Translations under genes and position numbers: made by a program
DNA from: Defluviicoccus sp. bin129
GTDB lineage: Bacteria > Pseudomonadota > Alphaproteobacteria > MPNO01
NCBI GenBank assembly: GCA_002239065.1
Contig: MPNO01000047.1
Location: 1-36,082 of the forward strand
Length of the DNA stretch: 36,082 bases
Reading direction: 5' to 3'
The notes under the pieces: generated by a model
What the model was told of the DNA's origin: nothing
The model's input: the letters and a program-made list of their open reading frames with translations, nothing else
Database searches by the model: none
Part shown: one piece after another, positions 23,831 to 31,629 of the stretch
How positions within the stretch are numbered: the first letter of the stretch is position 1
Layout: the number at the start of each line of letters is the position of its first letter

Positions 23831-23914
23831 AAATCTCCCCCTCGGGCGAAACACGCGGGCAAACCAGCGCCCCCATATCGGTGCGGTGATTGGAACCGAT
23901 AAAGGATGCGAACC

Positions 23915-24409
23915 ATGAAACGCCGAACCCTGATCGTCTCGATATCGTCGCTCGGAGCCGCCGCGCTGGTCGCCGTCACCCTGGTCGCCGCCGGGCCGGG
24001 CGGCGCCTCCGCCTTTGGCCGCTGGGGCGGCAGCGGACATGGCTGGAGCGGCCACGCGGAGGCGCGGCTCTGCGGCGAGAGCCGCGACGCGCGGATCGAC
24101 GATGCGATCCGCTTCGTCGAGGCGTTCGTCGACTTCACCCCGGAACAGGCCGGGCCGTGGCAGGCGCTGACCGGCGCGGTCAGGAACGGCAGCGCGAAGA
24201 TCGGCGCGGCCTGCGAGACCGTGGCCGCCGAGGGACGCCCCGCCGAGGCGCCCCAGCACCTCGCCCGGGCCAAGCTCGCGCTCGTCACCGCGCTCGGCGT
24301 GGTCCAGGAAGTCCGCCCCGCCTTCGCCGACCTCTACGGCACGCTCAACGACGAGCAGCGCGCCCGGATCGACGACCTGCTGTCCAAGCGCCACCGCCAC
24401 CGCCGCTGA
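23915..24409 (+). CDS. Spy/CpxP-like periplasmic protein (LTxxQ family)
   Basis: Small exported protein of 164 residues. The signal peptide is basic MKRRTLIVS, a hydrophobic core AALVAVTLVAAG and a likely cut after GGASA. The mature part is alpha-helical with two degenerate LTxxQ motifs, FTPEQ and LNDEQ, and a basic His/Arg tail KRHRHRR. Spy/CpxP proteins are periplasmic chaperones or stress sensors that damp two-component kinases; that role fits its position divergent from an OmpR/EnvZ-like pair. ATG 23915 suits the AAAGGA site eight bases upstream better than ATG 23906. Metal sensing by the His-rich ends is possible but unproven. Confidence 0.82.
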   Translation: MKRRTLIVSISSLGAAALVAVTLVAAGPGGASAFGRWGGSGHGWSGHAEARLCGESRDARIDDAIRFVEAFVDFTPEQAGPWQALTGAVRNGSAKIGAACETVAAEGRPAEAPQHLARAKLALVTALGVVQEVRPAFADLYGTLNDEQRARIDDLLSKRHRHRR

Positions 24410-24422
24410 ACCCCTCCCCGAC

Positions 24423-24452
24423 CCCGGGGCCGCTCCGGCGGCCCCGGGCTTT
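24423..24452. terminator. Strong intrinsic-type terminator, shared by convergent genes
   Basis: CCCGGGGCCGC (24423-24433), loop TCCG, GCGGCCCCGGG (24438-24448): eleven perfect pairs followed by CTTT. It lies between the Spy-like gene and the convergent VOC gene and touches the latter's TAA (24451-24453). Short U run on the plus strand only. Confidence 0.75.
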
Positions 24453-24876
24453 ACGCTTCAGGCTCGGCCCACGGATCGTAGGAGCCGACGTTCCATACAT
24501 GGCCCTCGGGGTCGCGGCAGGCGAAGAAGCTGCCGCCGTATTCCGGGTTTTCGAGCGGCGCGACGATCTCCGCCCCGGCGGCGAGCGCGCGTGCGTGGAC
24601 CGCCTCCGGGTCGTCCACCACGAGGCAGGCCGATTGGGTGTTGGCGCCGGCCGTCCCCGGCACCGCCATCAGCCGCCCGTACTCGTCGTCGCGCGCGCTG
24701 CCGAGCATGATCATGCCGTCGCCGAGGACCAGCTGGGCGTGGGCGATTCCGCCGTCCTCGCCCGGCACCACCAGATGTCGGGCGAAGCCCAGCACGCGGC
24801 ACAGCCAGTCGATGGCGGCGGGCGCGTCGCGGTAGCGCATCGTCGGAATCACGGGCGACTTGCCGGGGGTCGGCAT
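24451..24876 (-). CDS. VOC family protein, PhnB/glyoxalase-like
   Basis: Protein of 141 residues with a single VOC fold: SPVIPTMRYRDAPAAIDWLCRVLGF at the start and GGSFFACRDPEGHVWNVGSYDPW at the end, the typical pattern of the PhnB-like or bleomycin-resistance-like branch. These bind a hydrophobic ligand or act on it, and most have no known reaction. ATG 24876 is preferred because GGGAGGG lies six bases upstream; GTG 24897 is the alternative. It is divergent from the M20 peptidase and ends inside the shared terminator. Confidence 0.85.
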   Translation of the reverse strand: MPTPGKSPVIPTMRYRDAPAAIDWLCRVLGFARHLVVPGEDGGIAHAQLVLGDGMIMLGSARDDEYGRLMAVPGTAGANTQSACLVVDDPEAVHARALAAGAEIVAPLENPEYGGSFFACRDPEGHVWNVGSYDPWAEPEA

Positions 24877-24989
24877 GGCGGACCCTCCCAAGTCCACGAT
24901 GGGCCGGTCGCGCGGCCTGGGTCAAGCGCGCTTCCCCCCGGCGTCGCGCTGCGTGATCATGGGCGGCGCCGGACGGCGGAGGGAAGACG

Positions 24990-26384
24990 ATGACGCGCGC
25001 GGCGGCGATCGCCCGGGCCGAGGCCTATTTCGACGACGGCGGGTTCGAATCGGACCTCGCGCGCCGCATCGCCATCGCCTCGACCAGCCAGGAGGAGACG
25101 GCCCGTCCGACGCTGCGGCGCTACCTCGCCGACGAGATCGCGCCGTCGCTGGAGGCGCTCGGATTCTCGGCCGACATCCTCGACAACCCGGAGCCGGGCG
25201 GCCCGCCCTTCCTGCTCGCCAAGCGCGACGAGCCCGGCACGCTCACCCTGCTCTCCTACGCCCATGGCGACGTGGTGCGCGGCCTCGACGAGGGCTGGCG
25301 GGACGGGCTCTCGCCGTGGTCCATGGCGCGCCGGGGCGACCGGCTCTACGGGCGGGGCAGCGCCGACAACAAGGGCCAGCACAGCGTCAATCTCGGCGCG
25401 CTCGCCGCGGTGATCGCCGAGCGCGGCGGGCTCGGCTTCTCGATGAAGATGGTGTTCGAGATGGGCGAGGAAGTCGGCTCGCCCGGGCTGCGCGCGCTCG
25501 CCGCGGGCGCGCCGGGCGCCCGCCTCGGGGCGGATCTGTTCATCGCCTCGGACGGACCCCGCCTCGCCCCGGACCGGCCGACGATCTTCCTCGGCTCGCG
25601 CGGCGGGGAGCCGGTCGAGCTCGCGGTCGAGCTGCGCGAGGGCGCGCACCATTCGGGCAACTGGGGCGGCGCGCTCGCCAACCCGGCGACGCTGCTGAGC
25701 GCGGCGATCGCCAGCATCGTCGACCGGCGGGGGACGATCCTGGTGCCCGAGCTGCGCCCGGCGCTGCCCGAATCGGTGCGCCGCGCGCTCGCCGGGCTCG
25801 AACTCTCGGGCGGTCCCGGCGGCCCGGCGGTGGATGCGGGCTGGGGCGAGCCCGGGCTGACCCCGGCCGAGCGGGTCTATGGCTGGAACAGCTTCGAGGT
25901 GCTGGCGCTGCATGCCGGGACGCCGGAGAACCCGGTCAACGCGATCCCCGGCTCGGCGCGCGCCCACTGCCAGCTCCGCTTCGTCGCCGGCACCGACGCC
26001 GACGACATCGGCCCGGCGATTCGGCGCCATCTCGACCGCGCCGGCTTGCCGCAAGTCGAGGTCCGGGCGCGCTCCGGCGGCCGGTTCGCGGCGACCCGGC
26101 TCGACCCCGACCACCCCTGGGTGGGCTGGGCGAAGCGCTCGATCGAGCGGACCACCGGCGCGCCGCCGGCGGTGCTGCCCAATCTCGGCGGGTCGCTGCC
26201 CAACGACGTGTTCGCCGACATTCTGGGCCTGCCGACGATCTGGGTGCCGCATTCCTATCCCGGCTGCTCGCAGCACGCGCCCGACGAGCACCTCCTCGCG
26301 CCGGTCGCGCGCGAGGGGCTGGCGATCATGGCCGGGCTGTTCTGGGATCTGGGCGAGCCGGGTGCCGGGCCAAGGCCTCCATAG
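24990..26384 (+). CDS. M20 family metallopeptidase
   Basis: Cytoplasmic zinc hydrolase of 464 residues. First zinc ligands His92 and Asp94 (YAHGDVV), bridging Asp126 in GRGSADNKGQH, catalytic Glu160 and Glu161 (EMGEEVGS), and a C-terminal His in VPHSYPGCSQHAPDEH. A dimerisation (lid) domain separates the halves, around residues 215-340. The family includes dipeptidases, aminoacylases and N-carbamoyl-amino-acid hydrolases; the length and SYAHGDVV variant fit an M20 dipeptidase-like enzyme. GGAGGGA precedes ATG 24990. It ends six bases from the convergent TauD-type gene. Confidence 0.93.
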   Translation: MTRAAAIARAEAYFDDGGFESDLARRIAIASTSQEETARPTLRRYLADEIAPSLEALGFSADILDNPEPGGPPFLLAKRDEPGTLTLLSYAHGDVVRGLDEGWRDGLSPWSMARRGDRLYGRGSADNKGQHSVNLGALAAVIAERGGLGFSMKMVFEMGEEVGSPGLRALAAGAPGARLGADLFIASDGPRLAPDRPTIFLGSRGGEPVELAVELREGAHHSGNWGGALANPATLLSAAIASIVDRRGTILVPELRPALPESVRRALAGLELSGGPGGPAVDAGWGEPGLTPAERVYGWNSFEVLALHAGTPENPVNAIPGSARAHCQLRFVAGTDADDIGPAIRRHLDRAGLPQVEVRARSGGRFAATRLDPDHPWVGWAKRSIERTTGAPPAVLPNLGGSLPNDVFADILGLPTIWVPHSYPGCSQHAPDEHLLAPVAREGLAIMAGLFWDLGEPGAGPRPP

Positions 26385-26390
26385 CCCCGG

Positions 26391-27263
26391 TCAGGCGGCC
26401 GGGTACTCCGCGAGGGTCTCGAAGGGGCGGCTGCCCTCGGTCGTGGTGCGGCGCAGCAGGCGGCGCTCGGTCTCCGGGAAGTCGGTGCGCGCGTGGGTGA
26501 CGCAGCGGTTGTCCCACATCACCAGGTCGCCGACCCGCCAGACATGCTCGTAGACGATCCCCGGGTCCTCGCTGGCGGCCAGCAACTCGTCGATCAGCGC
26601 GTCGCTCTCGGCTTCCTCCATTCCGTCGATCCGCGCGGTCATCAGCCGGTTGACGTAGAGCGCCTTTCGCCCTGTCTCGGCATGAGAAATCGCGACCGGG
26701 TGGGAGAAGTGGCGCACGTCCGACATGTCGTCGCGCGCCCTGGGCCGGTCGGTGCGGTGGTATTCGTGCATCTGGAGCGCGGTGCGCCCGCGGATGCGCT
26801 CCCTGGTCGTCCCGGCCAGGCGGTCGTAGGCGGCGTACATGTTGGCGAACAGCGTGTTGCCGCCCCGCGACGGGATCTCGATGGCGTACAGCATGGTCGC
26901 CTGGTGCGGATTCTCGTCGTAGCACATGTCGGAGTGGAACCACATCTCCCCGTCATGGGCGAGGCCGAGCGGCTTGCCGTCGCGGCGGATGTTGGAGACC
27001 ATCATGATACCGGGCTCCAGGGGCTCGCCGTCGAGCCCGCGCTGCGGGCGCGGCGAGAACACCCCGCCGGGCTGGCCGAACAGCCGGGTGAAGGCGAGCT
27101 GCCGGTGCTGGTCGAGGTCCTGGCCGCGGAATACCAGCACCTGGTAGTCGAGCCAGGCGCGGCGCAGCAGCGCCGCCACGTCGCCGTCGATCGGGGCGTT
27201 CAGGTCGACGCCCGTGACCTCGGCGCCGAGCGCATCGGAAGCGGGCAGTATCTCGATGCTCAT
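26391..27263 (-). CDS. TauD/TfdA family Fe(II)/2-oxoglutarate dioxygenase
   Basis: Protein of 290 residues. Iron ligands are His110 and Asp112 (MWFHSDMCY) and His257 (CVTHARTDF); the 2-oxoglutarate Arg is within RRLLRRTTTEG, about residues 268-272. The start EILPASDALGAEVTGVDLN matches TauD. Relatives hydroxylate taurine, alkyl sulfates, 2,4-D or carnitine-like compounds; no sulfonate transporter adjoins it, though TauE-type permeases are present 20 kb away. Divergent from the TRAP operon over 209 bases. It may share an operator with that operon, which would link it to the transported compound, but this is only positional. Confidence 0.93.
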   Translation of the reverse strand: MSIEILPASDALGAEVTGVDLNAPIDGDVAALLRRAWLDYQVLVFRGQDLDQHRQLAFTRLFGQPGGVFSPRPQRGLDGEPLEPGIMMVSNIRRDGKPLGLAHDGEMWFHSDMCYDENPHQATMLYAIEIPSRGGNTLFANMYAAYDRLAGTTRERIRGRTALQMHEYHRTDRPRARDDMSDVRHFSHPVAISHAETGRKALYVNRLMTARIDGMEEAESDALIDELLAASEDPGIVYEHVWRVGDLVMWDNRCVTHARTDFPETERRLLRRTTTEGSRPFETLAEYPAA

Positions 27264-27343
27264 CGACAGTCTCCCCCGTCGAATCCGGCAACGGAAAGTA
27301 TGACGGGGCGGCGAATCGGGCGCAATCGAGCCGCGCTTGGGTG

Positions 27344-27372
27344 TTGACGAAACCGGGCCGCTTGGCCAGCAT
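27344..27372 (+). promoter_or_regulatory. Possible promoter of the TRAP operon
   Basis: TTGACG (27344-27349), 17 bases, CAGCAT (27367-27372). The -35 is good and the -10 poor. The interval 27264-27472 between the divergent TauD-type and TRAP genes otherwise shows only an A-rich tract (27380-27391) and a GGGAG ribosome site. Confidence 0.3.
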
Positions 27373-27472
27373 GGCGCCGAAAAAAAACAAAGCTATCCAA
27401 GGGAGTCTCGCGCTGCGCGGCGGCGGTCGCTTTCAGAATCGCCTTCGTACGGCCCAGGAAGGGAGAACCGGA

Positions 27473-28501
27473 ATGAAGCCTCACAGAGTCCTGATCCCGT
27501 TCGCCGCGGCGGCCGCGGTAGTCGCGGCGTCGACGGCATCGGCGAAGGAAGAGCTCGGCGCGGTGACCGCGCTGCAGCGCAGCAACACCATCGCGAAGGC
27601 CTTCATCGAGACCTATCTGAACGCCAGCAACGCGGCGAACGGCCCGGTCAAGATCAAGTATATCGGCGGCCAGGAAGTGGTGCCGCCGCGCAAGGCCGCC
27701 AACGCGCTCAAGCGCGGCCAGTTCGACATGCTGAGCTGCCCGACGGCGTACTATATCGGCACCGTCCCCGAGGGCTACGCGCTGCTGGCGGGCAACCAGG
27801 GGCCGCGCGCGCTGCGCGAGAACGGCGCCTGGGAAATCCTCCAGGAGGTCTACATGAAGAAGGCCGGCGGGTATCTGCTGGCCTGGGGCGAGAACATGAC
27901 CTCCTACAACACCTATCTGATGGTCATGCCCAAGTTCCGCGCCGACGGCGTGCCGGACCTGACGGGCCTCAAGATGCGCGCGACCGGCACCTACCGGCCG
28001 CTGTTCCGCGCGCTCGGCGCCTCGACGATCAACATCAAGTCGTCGGAGATCTTCACCGCGATCCAGCGCGGCACCGTGGTCGGCTTCGGCTGGCCGGACG
28101 TGGCGGTGGTGGCGCTCGGGCTGCACAAGATCGTCAAGTACCGGGTTACGCCGAACTACTACCAGACCAACCAGGTGCTGACGGTCAACCCCAAGGTCTG
28201 GGACTCGCTGACCAAGGAGCAGAAGGCGTTTCTCGAGAAGCAGGCGCTGGTCTACGAGACCGAGTCGGTCAAGTGGCTGGAGGCCAGGCGCGCCAAGGAG
28301 GAAGAGCAGATGCTGGCCGCCGGGGTCAAGGATATCGCGCTCCAGGGAGACGCGGCGGCGCGCTATCTCGACATCGCCCACCAGGAGATCTGGACGCAGC
28401 TCAAGGAGCGCTCGGAATACCACGACAGGCTCAAGCCGCTGATGTACATACCGGGCAAGCCCAACCGTCAGGTCGATATCGGGCGCGTGCTGCGGAAATA
28501 G
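27473..28501 (+). CDS. TRAP transporter substrate-binding protein (DctP-type), copy 1
   Basis: Periplasmic binding protein of 342 residues. The signal peptide ends near residue 24 (ASTASA). The DctP core includes VKIKYIGGQEVVPPRKAANALKRGQFDM, the conserved carboxylate-binding Arg169 in LKMRATGTYRP, and GTVVGFGWPD, where DctP proteins usually have GTVDG; Val203 replaces the Asp. It is closely similar to the next gene over most of its length. GGGAG precedes ATG 27473. First gene of the TRAP operon; it probably delivers an organic acid to the DctQM membrane pair. Confidence 0.93.
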   Translation: MKPHRVLIPFAAAAAVVAASTASAKEELGAVTALQRSNTIAKAFIETYLNASNAANGPVKIKYIGGQEVVPPRKAANALKRGQFDMLSCPTAYYIGTVPEGYALLAGNQGPRALRENGAWEILQEVYMKKAGGYLLAWGENMTSYNTYLMVMPKFRADGVPDLTGLKMRATGTYRPLFRALGASTINIKSSEIFTAIQRGTVVGFGWPDVAVVALGLHKIVKYRVTPNYYQTNQVLTVNPKVWDSLTKEQKAFLEKQALVYETESVKWLEARRAKEEEQMLAAGVKDIALQGDAAARYLDIAHQEIWTQLKERSEYHDRLKPLMYIPGKPNRQVDIGRVLRK

Positions 28502-28527
28502 GGGGTTGGCGGGCAGCACCACCGGTT

Positions 28528-28543
28528 CCCGGCGATCGCCGGG
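28528..28543. repeat. Perfect 16-base palindrome between TRAP binding-protein genes
   Basis: CCCGGCGA joined to TCGCCGGG with no spacer, lying 27 bases after the stop of copy 1. It could be an operator, or fold with neighbouring sequence in mRNA. No T run follows. Confidence 0.5.
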
Positions 28544-28573
28544 AGGTCGGAGCGGTCGCGGTCGGGCGGCAAC

Positions 28574-28602
28574 CCGACATTGCGCCGGCCGGCCATTGTC
28601 GG
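28574..28602. repeat. Interrupted inverted repeat before TRAP copy 2
   Basis: Arms CCGACATTG (28574-28582) and CATTGTCGG (28594-28602) pair at eight of nine positions around a centre that contains palindromic GCCGGCCGGC. With the palindrome at 28528 it makes the 177-base gap the most structured intergenic DNA in the operon, suggesting uneven expression of the two binding proteins. Confidence 0.45.
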
Positions 28603-28678
28603 TATCGACTGCGCAGGGCGTTGACGCGGCCCGCCGCGCCTGCCTGCTTTGGATGAAACAAGACTGGGAATGAGGAAC

Positions 28679-29716
28679 ATGAAGACAGGACTCGCACTCA
28701 CCGCTCTCGCCGCGGCAACCGCCGTGGCGGCGGGCGCCGGCACGGCGGCGGCCATGGTCGACAAGCTCAACGCGGTCACCTCGCTCGACCAGAACAACGT
28801 GCTGGTGGTGAGCTTCAAGACCAACTACCTCAAGCCGGCCGAGGAAAAGCTCAAGGGCATGGTCGAGATCAAGTATCTCGGCGGCCAGGAGATCGTGCCG
28901 CCGCGCAAGGCGGTGACCGCGCTCAGGCGGGGCCAGTTCAACGTGCTGCACAGCCCGACCGCCTATTACATCGGCACGGTGCCCGAGGGCTACGCCATCC
29001 TCGCCGCCAACCAGGGCCCCACGGCGCTGCGCGCCAACGGCGCCTGGGAGATCCTCCAGGAGGTCTATCTCAAGAAGGCCGGCGCGCATCTGCTGGCCTG
29101 GGGCGAGAACATGACGTCCTACAACACCTATCTGCTCAAAGAGCCGAAATTCGACAAGGACGGCGTGCCCGACCTGACCGGGTTGAAGATGCGCGCGACC
29201 GGCACCTACCGCCCGCTGTTCCGGGCGCTCGGCGCGACCACCATCAACATCAAGTCGTCCGAGGTGTTCACCGCGCTGCAGCGCGGGACGGTCGACGGGT
29301 TCGGCTTCACCGACATCTCGATCGTGCCGCTCGGCGTGCACAAGATCATCAAGTACCGGATCCAGCCCAACTACTACCAGACCAACACCGTGGTCACGAT
29401 CCACGCCGAGACCTGGAACAAGCTCGCGGGCGAGAAGAAGGCCGCGATGACCGCGCTGGCGAAGGAGTACGAGACCACCTCGGTGCACTGGATCGAGGAG
29501 CAGCGCAGGGCCGAGGACAAGCAGGTCATGGCGGCCGGCGTCAAGGACATCGTGCTCAAGGGCGACGCCGCGGCGCGCTATCTCGACATCGCCCACCAGG
29601 AGATCTGGAAGCAGCTCAAGGAGCGGTCCGAGTACCACGACAAGCTGCTGCCGCTGATGTACATCCCGGGCAAGCCCAACCGCCAGGCCGATCTCGGCCG
29701 CGCGCTCAGGCAATAG
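28679..29716 (+). CDS. TRAP transporter substrate-binding protein (DctP-type), copy 2
   Basis: Periplasmic protein of 345 residues with a signal peptide ending near GTAAA (residue 25). It is a recent-looking paralogue of copy 1: Arg172 in LKMRATGTYRP is conserved, but the pocket loop is GTVDGFGFTD with Asp206, the usual DctP form, and the N-terminal 60 residues differ strongly. A 40-base stretch near the 3' ends (28355-28394 and 29570-29609) is identical between copies. ATG 28679 begins the signal peptide; ATG 28670 is possible but crowds its ribosome site. The single DctQM pair downstream probably serves both binding proteins. Confidence 0.92.
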   Translation: MKTGLALTALAAATAVAAGAGTAAAMVDKLNAVTSLDQNNVLVVSFKTNYLKPAEEKLKGMVEIKYLGGQEIVPPRKAVTALRRGQFNVLHSPTAYYIGTVPEGYAILAANQGPTALRANGAWEILQEVYLKKAGAHLLAWGENMTSYNTYLLKEPKFDKDGVPDLTGLKMRATGTYRPLFRALGATTINIKSSEVFTALQRGTVDGFGFTDISIVPLGVHKIIKYRIQPNYYQTNTVVTIHAETWNKLAGEKKAAMTALAKEYETTSVHWIEEQRRAEDKQVMAAGVKDIVLKGDAAARYLDIAHQEIWKQLKERSEYHDKLLPLMYIPGKPNRQADLGRALRQ

Positions 29717-29747
29717 CAGGACCGCGGCGGCGGGGACGGGAGCGGCC

Positions 29748-30269
29748 GTGTCGCTCGAGGCGTTCGACAGGCGTCTCGAAAGGGTCGTCGGCGCGCTGGT
29801 GTGGATCGCCTGCGCGCTGATCCCGTGCATCTTCACGATGATCGTGATCGACGTGTCGATCCGGACCATCGGCTTCACCCCGCCGCTGTTCACCTCCTCG
29901 GTGGTCGAGTACGCGCTGCTCTACGTGGCGATGTGCTCGGCCCCGTGGCTGGTGCGCCAGAAGGGCCATGTCGCCATCGAGGCGGTGGTCACCTTCCTGC
30001 CGCCGCCGATTCGCGAGCCCCTGGCCAAGGCGGTGTATCTGGTCTGCGCGATACTGGGGTTCTATTTCGCCTATCTCTCGGTCGAGCTGTTCATCGAGGC
30101 CATCCAGACCGGCAATCTGGACGTGCGCGGCATCGACATGCCGTACTGGCTCCAGTTCCTGCCGATGCCCTTCGGCTACGGGCTGGTGGGGCTCGAGTTC
30201 CTGATGTATCTCGCCGGGCTGCGGCACTACTACACCTACGACCTCGGCGAGGTGAAGGACAGCGTCTGA
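29748..30269 (+). CDS. TRAP transporter small permease (DctQ-type)
   Basis: Inner-membrane protein of 173 residues with four hydrophobic helices, the DctQ pattern: LVWIACALIPCIFTMIVIDVSIRTIG, then VEYALLYVAMCSAPWLVRQKGHVAIEAV, which is the family's most conserved block. It is the small membrane subunit that pairs with the large permease to form the sodium-driven transporter. The start codon is GTG 29748 with a GGGACGGGAG site upstream. The DctM-type gene starts three bases after its stop. Confidence 0.93.
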   Translation: MSLEAFDRRLERVVGALVWIACALIPCIFTMIVIDVSIRTIGFTPPLFTSSVVEYALLYVAMCSAPWLVRQKGHVAIEAVVTFLPPPIREPLAKAVYLVCAILGFYFAYLSVELFIEAIQTGNLDVRGIDMPYWLQFLPMPFGYGLVGLEFLMYLAGLRHYYTYDLGEVKDSV

Positions 30270-30272
30270 GCC

Positions 30273-31580
30273 ATGGAATGGTATGAGGCCGGAGCGGTAC
30301 TGCTTGGCTGCGTCGTCGCAGGCATGGCGCTCGGCTTCCCGGTCGCCTTCACCTTCCTGATCGCCAACGTGCTGGGCATGTTCGTCTTCGCCAATGGCTG
30401 GTCGAACCTGATCCAGATCGCCGACAACGCGCCGCAGCTGATCACCACCTTCACCCTCTCGCCCATCCCGATGTTCATCCTGATGGGCGCCCTGTTCTTC
30501 CACACCGGGCTCGCGATCCGGGTGTTCGACGCGCTCGACAAGCTGCTCGGACGAATCCCGGGACGGCTCTGCTTCCTGACCGTGATCGGCGGCTCGCTGT
30601 TCTCGACGCTGACCGGCTCGACGATGGCGAACACCGCCATGCTGGGCTCGCTGCTGGTGCCCGAGATGACCCGGCGGGGCTACAACAAGCGCATGTCGAT
30701 GGGGCCGATCCTCGGGACCGGCGGGCTCGCGATGATCATCCCGCCGTCCTCGCTCGGCGTGCTGCTCGCCTCGATCGCCGGCGTCGACGTGGGCGCGCTG
30801 CTGATCGCCGGGCTGCTGCCGGGATTCCTGCTCGCCACGCTCTACGCGGCGATGATCCTGTTGCAGCTCAGGATCAACCCGAACGCCGCGCCGAGCTACG
30901 ACATCGAGTCCACCACCTGGAAGGAGAAGATCTACCAGGTGGTGGTCAACATCCTGCCCATGGGGCTGGTCGTCTTCATGGTGATCGGCTTTATCGTGCT
31001 GGGCTGGGCGACGCCGTCCGAATCCGCCTCCTTCGGCGTGGTCGGGGTGTGCATCCTCGCCATCGCCTTCCGCGCCTTCACCTGGCAGGCGTTCAAGACC
31101 TCGCTGGTCGGCGCCATCCGCGTCGTGGGCATGGTGTTCTTCATCCTGATGAACTCGACCGTGTTCAGCCAGCTGCTGTCGATGTCGGGCGCCGGGCGCG
31201 GTCTCACCGAGTGGGCCACCGGGTTCGAGGTGGCGCCGCTGGTGATCCTGTCGGCGATGTTCCTGGTCCTGATCCTGCTCGGCATGTTCATGGACCAGGT
31301 GTCGATGATGCTGATCACCGTGCCGATCTTCTATCCGATCGCCCAGACGCTGGGCTACGACCTGATCTGGTTCTCGCTGATCGTGCTGATGTCGCTGGAG
31401 ATGAGCGCGACCACCCCGCCCTTCGGGCTGCTGCTCTACATCATGATGGGCATGGTGCGCGGGACCACCCTGTTCGAGGTCGCGTCCTATGCGATTCCCT
31501 TCCTGTTCTGCGACCTCATCCTGATCATCATCCTGATCATGGCGCCCGGCATCGCGCTCTACTTGCCCAGCCTGATGTGA
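30273..31580 (+). CDS. TRAP transporter large permease (DctM-type)
   Basis: Inner-membrane protein of 435 residues with about twelve hydrophobic segments, the transport subunit of the TRAP system. Family blocks: SPIPMFILMGALFFHTGLA, FSTLTGSTMANTAMLGSLLVPEM, and a second inverted repeat with FMDQVSMMLITVPIFYPIAQTLGYDLIWF and SATTPPFGLLLYIMMG. These include the residues that form the two sodium-linked hairpins. Preceded by DctQ by three bases. Substrate specificity comes from the two binding proteins, so it cannot be inferred from this gene. Confidence 0.95.
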   Translation: MEWYEAGAVLLGCVVAGMALGFPVAFTFLIANVLGMFVFANGWSNLIQIADNAPQLITTFTLSPIPMFILMGALFFHTGLAIRVFDALDKLLGRIPGRLCFLTVIGGSLFSTLTGSTMANTAMLGSLLVPEMTRRGYNKRMSMGPILGTGGLAMIIPPSSLGVLLASIAGVDVGALLIAGLLPGFLLATLYAAMILLQLRINPNAAPSYDIESTTWKEKIYQVVVNILPMGLVVFMVIGFIVLGWATPSESASFGVVGVCILAIAFRAFTWQAFKTSLVGAIRVVGMVFFILMNSTVFSQLLSMSGAGRGLTEWATGFEVAPLVILSAMFLVLILLGMFMDQVSMMLITVPIFYPIAQTLGYDLIWFSLIVLMSLEMSATTPPFGLLLYIMMGMVRGTTLFEVASYAIPFLFCDLILIIILIMAPGIALYLPSLM

Positions 31581-31629
31581 GTTCGACGGCCGGGGGCGGG
31601 GTGCGCCCGGATTCAGGGGAGGAGAGACC

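Noticed and set aside
27260..29893. Long minus-strand open frame of 877 residues with an internal repeat
   Set aside because: The repeat simply mirrors the two paralogous TRAP binding-protein genes on the other strand.
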